A stretch of DNA of 5,421 nt from Blastocatellia bacterium (lineage in GTDB: Bacteria; Acidobacteriota; Blastocatellia; Chloracidobacteriales; JADJPF01), in the NCBI GenBank assembly GCA_016789295.1, contig JAEUQL010000285.1:1-5421 (forward strand). Reading direction: 5' to 3'. Positions within the stretch are counted from its first letter, which is position 1, and each line of letters begins with the position of its first letter. The translations under genes and the position numbers were made by a program. Of the stretch, positions 1-5,421 are shown in pieces. The notes beneath the pieces were generated by a model. It saw only the letters and a program-made list of their open reading frames with translations, was not told the origin of the DNA and did no database searches.

Positions 1-2683
1 CAACTACAGCATTATTAGTTATCAATGGATGTTTGGCGAGTACTGTTTCAACCTCTCCTATTTCAATTCGAAAGCCACGAATTTTTACTTGATGATCGAG
101 CCTGCCAAGAAAGTCTATTTCACCATCCTCACGCCAACGGGCTAGATCTCCAGTGCGGTAAAGCAGAGTACCAAGCTTAAACGGATTGTCAACAAACTTT
201 TCTTTAGTAAGCTCTGGGCGTTTCCAGTAACCTTCTGCTAGACCATCACCTGCTATACATAGTTCACCTGCCACACCTATTGGTACTAGATTCATATTCT
301 TGTCAACAATGTGAATCTCTGTATTAGCAATAGGGTATCCAATAGTTACTGGTTTGTTGGGAAAAACACGGCTGACAGTTGACCATACTGTCGTCTCTGT
401 TGGTCCAAACATATTCCATACTTCACCACCATCTGCTACAAGCAGGTCTTTCAGTTGTGTTGGAAGTGCTTCCCCACCACAAAGGATCTTTATCTTTCTT
501 TCGTTGCGCCAACCAGAATGAAAGAGCATAGTCCAGGTTGCTGGAGTAGCTTGCATGATGGTTGGTCGAACACGTTCAATTTCAAGTCTCAGCAGGTCAG
601 GGTTTTTTGCCTTCTCACTAGCACATATAACAGATTCTCCACCTTGTAAAAGTGGAAGTAGAAGCTCCAAAACTGCAATATCAAAGCAATAAGTAGTGAC
701 AGCTAGAATTCTATCTTCAGATGTAAAACCTGGTTCCACACTCATGGAATAAAGAAAGTTACAAAGTGCTTGATGACCGATCATTACACCTTTTGGCTTT
801 CCAGTACTACCAGAGGTATAAATAACGTAAGCAAGTTTTGCTTTGCTACTATCGGCTATCTCTTCATTACTCAAACTACAAACAGAGATTTTACTCCAAT
901 CTTGATCAATCAAAACTACTGGTATGGTCTGTTGAGAGTCAGCAAACAATACGTGCTCTGTTGATTTTTGGGCTATGACAGCAGAGACTTCAGCATCTGC
1001 CATCATATAATCGAGTCTTTCGCTTGGGTATTCTGGATCGAGCGGTACATAAGCAGCACCCGCTCTCATCACTGCTAGCATCCCAACGACCATATGTGTA
1101 GACCGTTCCACACAAATGGCTACTCTGCTACCCCTCACTACTCCCAAAGAACGTAGATATGCAGCCAGTGAATTGCTCCGCTCCTCCAATTCCCTGTATG
1201 TCATCCTTTCACTGTTGAACGACACCGCTATTTTATCTGCAGTTTTTGCAGCTTGTTCAGAGATTAAGTCATGTACAAGCTTAGTGCTAGGATAGTCTTT
1301 CTGTTTGCTATTCCACAGAGCTAAAGTATCTTTTTCTTGTCTAGTAATAAGATCATAGTCTTTTAGAGGTCGGCTTGGATTTTTGGCAACGTCTTTAGTA
1401 AGCTCTACTAAATGACCTATCATAAGTTCAATGCGGCTATCTGTAAAAAGCTCTGGGTTATATTTCAAACTGAGAAGAAATTCAGAGTCTTGACGATATA
1501 CCTCCAAAGCCAAATCATATTCGCCTTCTTGATGAACCAAGTCTAAAAATTCAACTTGTAGATCCTTCTTTGTTAAGTCTCCTATCAAATTAATTTCTGA
1601 AGGTTGGAGGTAATTCTGATAGTAATAGCCGACTTGAAAGATTGGCGACTGTGAAAGATCTCTTCCCACACCAAGGTTTCTAACAAGTGCTGGAAATGGA
1701 TAGTCTGCATGGTCAAGCCCATCTAACAGGCTGAGTTGTACGGTGTTGGCCAGATCTACAAATGGCTGCTCCTCTTGCAGTTGTGTGCGCAGGGCTATCA
1801 TATTGATGAAATACCCAATCCGATCTGTAAACTCTGTTCCCCATCTAGTCATCACAGGAATACCTATGATTATGTCTTCTTGTCTCGTGTAGCGATGTAA
1901 CAGAGTTTTGAAGAGAGTAAGAAATATAGTTGATGGATTTAGGTAGCTATGTTTTGTTAATATGTCGATTGCCTCTGATATATCACGCTTTAAGCAGTAT
2001 CTAAAAGTCTTACCAGCAAAACTACGTTCAGCCGGTCGTGGGAAGTCGAGTGGTAGTTCCAGTACAGGTAGTTCACCAGAAAGGACTTCTTTCCAATATT
2101 GAAGATGTGTTTCACCTTCTTGCGAAGTCAACATCTTTTTTTCTAACTTTGGAAACTCTTCAAGCATTGCCCAACGATCAACAGTCTCAACCTCAACCTC
2201 TGAACCCAAAGAAGAAACAAAAGTTTTTATAAATGCAGCAATAGAAGCTCCATCAAACAGTATGTGGTGAAGTACATAGAGCACCACAACTTCATCTGCA
2301 CTTCTTCTGTAGACGCGAAGACGAATAAGCAGACTGTTTTCTATCTCAAAAGGTTCTTTTAAAAACGCTCGTAACTGTTCAACTAGATCGACATCACTCA
2401 AACCAGTGGCATCCTGTTCTAAATTTTCAAATAACGGCTCTGAGACAGGATAGAGAAATGGATGTCCATCTACTGAAACTATTTGTGCACCAAGTATTGG
2501 ATGCTCTCTAAGTAGTCTAAGAGAAACCTTTATAAAATCCTTTTGTTCTAACAAACCTTTTATACTAAAACATATAGGAAGGTTATATGCAGAAGAGTTA
2601 GGAGCACTTTTTTGTAATGCCCACAAACCTGCTTGCCCTTCTGACAATGGAATAAGTTTTTTATCTTCTATTCTTGTGTGCAT
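1..2683 (-). CDS. Non-ribosomal peptide synthetase, C-A(Gly) module, 3' end beyond the window
   Basis: An uninterrupted frame of 894 codons starting at ATG 2683 and open at position 1. Residues about 10-445 are a condensation domain: C1-like LSEGQAGLWAL (13-23), HHILFDG (139-145) with the catalytic second His at 140, IGYFINMIALR (289-299), DHADYPF (324-330) and GRDLSQSPIF (340-349). Residues from about 455 are an adenylation domain: MTYREL (494-499), YTSGSTGKPKG (622-632, nucleotide binding), FDIAVLE (667-673), FGPTETT (759-765), GELCIAGDGLAEGYW (806-820), YRTGD (842-846) and GRLDHQVKIRGFRIEIGEVE (860-879). Aligned by eye to GrsA, the specificity positions are D668, I669, L672, Q711, L734, G736, M758, V766, W767, near the classical glycine code DILQLGLIW. 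The A10 lysine and a following carrier protein are not in view. Inferred job: take the polyketide chain from the ACP of the preceding protein and form an amide with glycine. The protein begins almost directly at C1, with no N-terminal docking domain. Domains are certain; glycine is likely. Confidence 0.95.
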   Translation of the reverse strand, partial: MHTRIEDKKLIPLSEGQAGLWALQKSAPNSSAYNLPICFSIKGLLEQKDFIKVSLRLLREHPILGAQIVSVDGHPFLYPVSEPLFENLEQDATGLSDVDLVEQLRAFLKEPFEIENSLLIRLRVYRRSADEVVVLYVLHHILFDGASIAAFIKTFVSSLGSEVEVETVDRWAMLEEFPKLEKKMLTSQEGETHLQYWKEVLSGELPVLELPLDFPRPAERSFAGKTFRYCLKRDISEAIDILTKHSYLNPSTIFLTLFKTLLHRYTRQEDIIIGIPVMTRWGTEFTDRIGYFINMIALRTQLQEEQPFVDLANTVQLSLLDGLDHADYPFPALVRNLGVGRDLSQSPIFQVGYYYQNYLQPSEINLIGDLTKKDLQVEFLDLVHQEGEYDLALEVYRQDSEFLLSLKYNPELFTDSRIELMIGHLVELTKDVAKNPSRPLKDYDLITRQEKDTLALWNSKQKDYPSTKLVHDLISEQAAKTADKIAVSFNSERMTYRELEERSNSLAAYLRSLGVVRGSRVAICVERSTHMVVGMLAVMRAGAAYVPLDPEYPSERLDYMMADAEVSAVIAQKSTEHVLFADSQQTIPVVLIDQDWSKISVCSLSNEEIADSSKAKLAYVIYTSGSTGKPKGVMIGHQALCNFLYSMSVEPGFTSEDRILAVTTYCFDIAVLELLLPLLQGGESVICASEKAKNPDLLRLEIERVRPTIMQATPATWTMLFHSGWRNERKIKILCGGEALPTQLKDLLVADGGEVWNMFGPTETTVWSTVSRVFPNKPVTIGYPIANTEIHIVDKNMNLVPIGVAGELCIAGDGLAEGYWKRPELTKEKFVDNPFKLGTLLYRTGDLARWREDGEIDFLGRLDHQVKIRGFRIEIGEVETVLAKHPLITNNAVV

Positions 2684-2684
2684 A

Positions 2685-4976
2685 CTAGAACCTACTGCCT
2701 GCAGCTTTAGTGAGATGCTCATCGGAGTGATGAGTGGAAGTTTCTGTTAAATTTTTGGCTAAATATGATGAAAGGAGATCTACTGTTCTGTACTGCAGAA
2801 AATCACGATTCTTTATCTTTACCTGAAACTGAGATTCTATTTTTCTAGCCAAACGTGAAAGCGTTAGTGAATCGGCACCTAGTTCAACAAAACTCCTATT
2901 CCAATCAATTGACTCGTTTTGTAAGGCTAAGAGTTCAGAAAGAGTGGCTGCAACTGCTCTACCTATCTGTATATTCAAACTCTCAACTCTTTCTTCTGAT
3001 GTTTCTGCTACTTCTACTGCATTAAATTGCAAATAGTCTTCAGGCTTTCTCAACCAGTAGCGTTTACGATCAAATGTGTAAGTTGGCAAAGGTAAAATCT
3101 GTGGTGCACCTTCAATGTAGTAGCTCTGCCACTCTACTACTTCACCCCTTGCCCAAGCTTGAGCAAGACGATGGAACTCTCTATTCTCTTCACCACTGTC
3201 TTGCAAGTCTGTGGGCAGTAGAGTGGAGAAGATATTTTTAGAATCTATTTTCTGTCCATCTAACAATTTTTCAACTTTTTCTAATTCATTCAGCAGCTCC
3301 AAGTAGTTATGTGCAACAACCGAAACCCTATGTTCCATTTCTTCTCTACCAACTTGCAATGTGTAGGCAATGTCACTCAATGGTAAGTCTTTCTGTTTTT
3401 CTAAGAAATCCTTATATTTTCTGATGAGTAAGAGCAGACTATTGCGTTTATGAGCTGAAAACGTAAAGACAGGTGGAAAAACTATTCTCTTTCTCTCTTT
3501 GGGAAAACTGTACTCTTCAATGATGAGGTGGCAGTTGGTGCCACCTGCTCCAAAAGTGTTTATAGAAACTCTCCTTGGCAGTTTCAGTGGGTCATGCTTT
3601 GAATTTTTTACTGGTTGTTTCCAATCTGAAAGAGTTTCTACCAAATAGAATGGACTGTCTTCAAACGATATGCTTGGGTTTATAGGCTCTGTTTTGATAG
3701 AAGGAACTAGCTTTTGATGATGTAGTTGTAGTACTACTTTTGCTAATTGTGCAAGCCCTGATGAAGCTTCTGCATGTCCAATATTTGCTTTTACTGAACC
3801 AACTGGGCATCTAAAGCCTACCGCAGAAAAAACCTCTTTTAGAGTAGCAAACTCCGTACTATCTGAATTCATAGAACCACTGGCAGAAGATTCTATGTAG
3901 CTAATAGTCTCTGGAGCTATGCCTGACTTTGCAAAGTGCTCCTGCAAGAGTGAAACCTGGCTACTCAGTTCAGGGACTGAAAAACCTTCACTGCGCCCTT
4001 TGTGTTTGACACTTGTAGATTTGATAAGAGCGAGGATGTTGTCACCATCTGCTTCCGCTCTAGCAAGAGGTTTTAACAACACTGCTGCAACAACTTCTGA
4101 AGGTATAAAACCATCTCCTGCGGCAAAACTTCTTTTATCTTTATCACTAGATAACATTTGTACTTGACTAAGAGCTACATACTTATAAGGATGTATTGAG
4201 AGATTTGCAGCCCCAACTATTGCCATTTTACAATTTCCGTATCTGAGGCTGTGGCAAGCTACATCAATTGCTGTTGATGCTGAAGAACACATAGTATCAA
4301 GAGCAATGCTTGGTCCATTTAAATTGAAGAAATAAGATATTCTATTGGCAATAGATCCATAGGATGAAAGTGCAACCATTGCTTTCTTTGAAATTTCTGC
4401 GTCAAAAGCATGATATTGCTGGTACATGCTTCCAATAAAAACACCTACTTGACTGTCTAATTGTTGTTTAATTCGCTTTCGAGTATATCCAGAACGTTCT
4501 AAAGTCTCCCAGACAACTTCTAACATTTTACGTTCTTGTGGATCTATCATCTCTGCATCGCGTGGAGATATGTTAAAGAAGAGAGGATCAAACCCTTCTA
4601 CGTCTTCAATAAAACCACCCCATCTACAATAGGTTTTGCCTGAAGCTTCTTTGTCTGCAGAGTAATAAGCCTCATTATTCCATCGGTCTTTGGGAATTTC
4701 TGAGATAGAATCTTGTCCACTCGACAAATTAAGCCAAAACTGATCAATGTCAGAAGCCATTGGGAAATGACCATTGATACCTACAATGGCAATATCATCT
4801 GCAGTGTTGTTATTAGTTTCTCTAATATCTCTATTTTCGACGACCTTATCATCTTCTGTAAGAGTAATATCTAGCTCTTTGCTAGCTCTACTTTGATAGT
4901 TAAAAAGTCTACGTTTAGCCTCTTCAGCATCTATTTTTCCAGATTGTAAATCGATAAACACTTGCTTTGCATCCAT
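2685..4976 (-). CDS. trans-AT polyketide synthase, single module KS0-ACP (non-elongating)
   Basis: A complete 763-residue protein. Residues 1-30 form a charged helical segment with an SGKIDAEEAKRRL motif like N-terminal docking segments of trans-AT PKS proteins. Residues about 60-488 are the KS: acylation site DTMCSS with Cys230, and NIGHAEASSG with His401. The usual HGTGT motif (first catalytic His) reads SSASGS at 363-368, with Ser364 in the His position. This indicates a KS that can be acylated but not carry out decarboxylative condensation, known as KS0. Residues about 500-641 are the post-KS linker ending in LPTYTFDRKRYW. There is no AT (no GHSxG), KR, DH or MT, so acyl units, if needed, would come from a trans AT. 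An ACP at about 668-742 has its phosphopantetheine serine at 703 (LGADSL). Inferred role: accept the chain from the upstream module and pass it unextended to the NRPS that starts 1 nt downstream. The start is supported by a good ribosome binding site. KS-ACP architecture is certain; KS0 very likely; substrate unknown. Confidence 0.95.
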   Translation of the reverse strand: MDAKQVFIDLQSGKIDAEEAKRRLFNYQSRASKELDITLTEDDKVVENRDIRETNNNTADDIAIVGINGHFPMASDIDQFWLNLSSGQDSISEIPKDRWNNEAYYSADKEASGKTYCRWGGFIEDVEGFDPLFFNISPRDAEMIDPQERKMLEVVWETLERSGYTRKRIKQQLDSQVGVFIGSMYQQYHAFDAEISKKAMVALSSYGSIANRISYFFNLNGPSIALDTMCSSASTAIDVACHSLRYGNCKMAIVGAANLSIHPYKYVALSQVQMLSSDKDKRSFAAGDGFIPSEVVAAVLLKPLARAEADGDNILALIKSTSVKHKGRSEGFSVPELSSQVSLLQEHFAKSGIAPETISYIESSASGSMNSDSTEFATLKEVFSAVGFRCPVGSVKANIGHAEASSGLAQLAKVVLQLHHQKLVPSIKTEPINPSISFEDSPFYLVETLSDWKQPVKNSKHDPLKLPRRVSINTFGAGGTNCHLIIEEYSFPKERKRIVFPPVFTFSAHKRNSLLLLIRKYKDFLEKQKDLPLSDIAYTLQVGREEMEHRVSVVAHNYLELLNELEKVEKLLDGQKIDSKNIFSTLLPTDLQDSGEENREFHRLAQAWARGEVVEWQSYYIEGAPQILPLPTYTFDRKRYWLRKPEDYLQFNAVEVAETSEERVESLNIQIGRAVAATLSELLALQNESIDWNRSFVELGADSLTLSRLARKIESQFQVKIKNRDFLQYRTVDLLSSYLAKNLTETSTHHSDEHLTKAAGSRF
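2691..2693 (-). promoter_or_regulatory. Weak ribosome binding site (AGG) of the NRPS gene, inside the end of the PKS gene
   Basis: The minus strand reads AGTAGGTTCTAGTATG: an AGG lies 7 nt before the ATG at 2683 and within the last codons of the upstream gene. The core is only three bases, and the upstream stop TAG is separated from ATG by a single T. The start is therefore probably used mainly by ribosomes finishing the PKS gene (translational coupling), which would keep the two interacting proteins in similar amounts. Coupling is inference; the spacing is seen directly. Confidence 0.5.
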
Positions 4977-4984
4977 TGATCTAG

Positions 4985-4988
4985 CTCC
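4985..4988 (-). promoter_or_regulatory. Ribosome binding site (GGAG) of the KS0-ACP gene
   Basis: The minus strand reads ACGGAGCTAGATCA just before the ATG at 4976. The GGAG core lies 8 nt before the start codon, which is good Shine-Dalgarno spacing. It sits inside the 26-nt gap after the hydratase stop codon, so the gene can be initiated independently within the polycistronic message. It supports the ATG at 4976 as the true start. Confidence 0.75.
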
Positions 4989-5002
4989 GTTTCACAAATA
5001 GA

Positions 5003-5421
5003 TTACCTACCAAATTTCTGTACTATTCTCTGCTTCACTTCTGGTTCGTGAATTGTCTGTCTATGCATTGCTACTTCACGCTCGATGAAACTATCAAGTT
5101 TTGACTTGATATCAAATGCCAAATGTTCTTTCAAAGTGACCAATGCTATGCGAGGCTTATCAGCTAATTCTTGTGCAAGCATCATTGCATGTGGAACCAC
5201 ATCTTTACGTGGTAACACAGCAAATGGGATACCTCGCTGTTGCAGCTCTGCCCCGCGAAAATTAGCAGCAGTTAGTAACATTTCTTGTGCAAGAGACAAG
5301 CCTAGCTTTTCAGGCAGTATGCAAGTAGCACCCATCCCAGGAGTGAAGCCGTATTTCATAAAGTTGGTGGTATATATACTTTCACGAGATAGGACAACAA
5401 TATCGGCAAATAGTCCCATAA
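5003..5421 (-). CDS. PksI-like polyketide enoyl-CoA hydratase/isomerase family protein (ECH2, beta-branching decarboxylase), 5' end missing
   Basis: This is the C-terminal 138 residues plus part of a codon; the frame is open to the window edge, so the ATG at 5419-5417 is an internal methionine, not the start. Family members are about 250 residues, so a little over half is visible. The fragment has crotonase-fold features of the polyketide ECH2 group (PksI, CurF ECH2): a GLFADIVVLSRES strand-helix segment, then NFMKYGFTPGMGAT and ILPEKLGL, then FRGAELQQRGIPF and a C-terminal LKEHL helix. The set around YGFTPGMGAT resembles PksI more than housekeeping fatty-acid hydratases or the dehydrating PksH (ECH1) partner; this is from memory of the family. 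Known role: decarboxylation of an ACP-bound 3-methylglutaconyl-type intermediate after HMG-synthase and ECH1, giving a beta-methyl or exomethylene branch. The His in LKEHL is a candidate active-site residue (inference). The protein ends here, so it is probably a free-standing cytoplasmic enzyme, though the C-terminus of a larger protein is possible. Family sure; ECH2 subtype likely. Confidence 0.87.
   Translation of the reverse strand, partial: MGLFADIVVLSRESIYTTNFMKYGFTPGMGATCILPEKLGLSLAQEMLLTAANFRGAELQQRGIPFAVLPRKDVVPHAMMLAQELADKPRIALVTLKEHLAFDIKSKLDSFIEREVAMHRQTIHEPEVKQRIVQKFGR

Noticed and set aside
455..649. Plus-strand 64-codon open frame
   Set aside because: It lies antisense inside the NRPS adenylation domain, shows no family resemblance, and has no plausible ribosome binding site; it is a shadow of the real gene.
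770..964. Plus-strand 64-codon open frame
   Set aside because: Antisense to the adenylation domain around the TSGSTGKPKG motif; the composition is that of a random complementary frame.
2038..2232. Plus-strand 64-codon open frame
   Set aside because: Antisense to the condensation domain just after the HHxxxDG motif; no independent support.
2684..2700. Programmed frameshift joining the KS0-ACP and NRPS frames
   Set aside because: No slippery heptamer or clear stem-loop is visible at the junction, and both proteins begin and end at sensible domain boundaries, so two separate proteins are simpler. A sequencing error cannot be excluded from one read of the sequence.
3919..4167. Plus-strand 82-codon open frame
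   Set aside because: Antisense to the conserved ketosynthase core; the openness is explained by constraint on the minus-strand protein.
4977..5002. Promoter or terminator between the hydratase and PKS genes
   Set aside because: Only 26 nt, occupied by a ribosome binding site, with no inverted repeat or T-run; too short for an independent promoter plus leader.
5417..5419. ATG as the start of the hydratase gene
   Set aside because: The frame stays open to the window edge, and the protein would lack the N-terminal half of the crotonase fold, including the first oxyanion-hole segment; this is an internal Met.

Overview
The window is an interior slice of a bacterial trans-AT polyketide synthase / non-ribosomal peptide synthetase (PKS-NRPS) biosynthetic cluster. 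All three genes lie on the minus strand and read from high to low coordinates. They are packed tightly, with gaps of 26 nt and 1 nt, so they almost certainly form one transcription unit. That unit begins beyond position 5421 and continues past position 1. The DNA is AT-rich (about 40% GC by eye), and codon use favours A/T in the third position in all three genes. No taxonomic marker is present. The family content fits several AT-rich producers (some cyanobacteria, bacilli or uncultured symbionts), and the host cannot be named from this window.

In transcription order: (1) 5421-5003 is the C-terminal half of a PksI-type (ECH2) enoyl-CoA hydratase/isomerase-family protein. This is the decarboxylating crotonase of the HMG-synthase cassette that installs beta-alkyl branches on polyketides. 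(2) 4976-2685 is a complete 763-residue PKS protein: an N-terminal docking-like helical segment, a ketosynthase (KS), an AT-less post-KS linker, and one acyl carrier protein (ACP). The KS keeps its acylation cysteine, but the first catalytic histidine (normally HGTGT) is replaced by serine, so it looks like a non-elongating KS0. (3) 2683-1 is a 5'-complete NRPS gene of at least 894 codons that runs off the window. It carries a condensation (C) domain with an intact HHxxxDG motif and an adenylation (A) domain whose specificity residues read D-I-L-Q-L-G-M-V-W, close to the classical glycine code.

Taken together, an upstream module hands a polyketide chain to the KS0-ACP protein. The KS0 passes it to its ACP without adding a two-carbon unit, and the C domain of the next polypeptide joins it to glycine as an amide. 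The ECH2 acts on a beta-branch made elsewhere in the pathway. HMG-synthase cassette plus KS0-ACP plus glycine NRPS recalls the pederin/onnamide family, but other trans-AT pathways also combine beta-branching with glycine, so that link is only a hypothesis. No gene-free stretch over 300 bases, RNA gene, mobile element, CRISPR array, terminator or promoter was seen.
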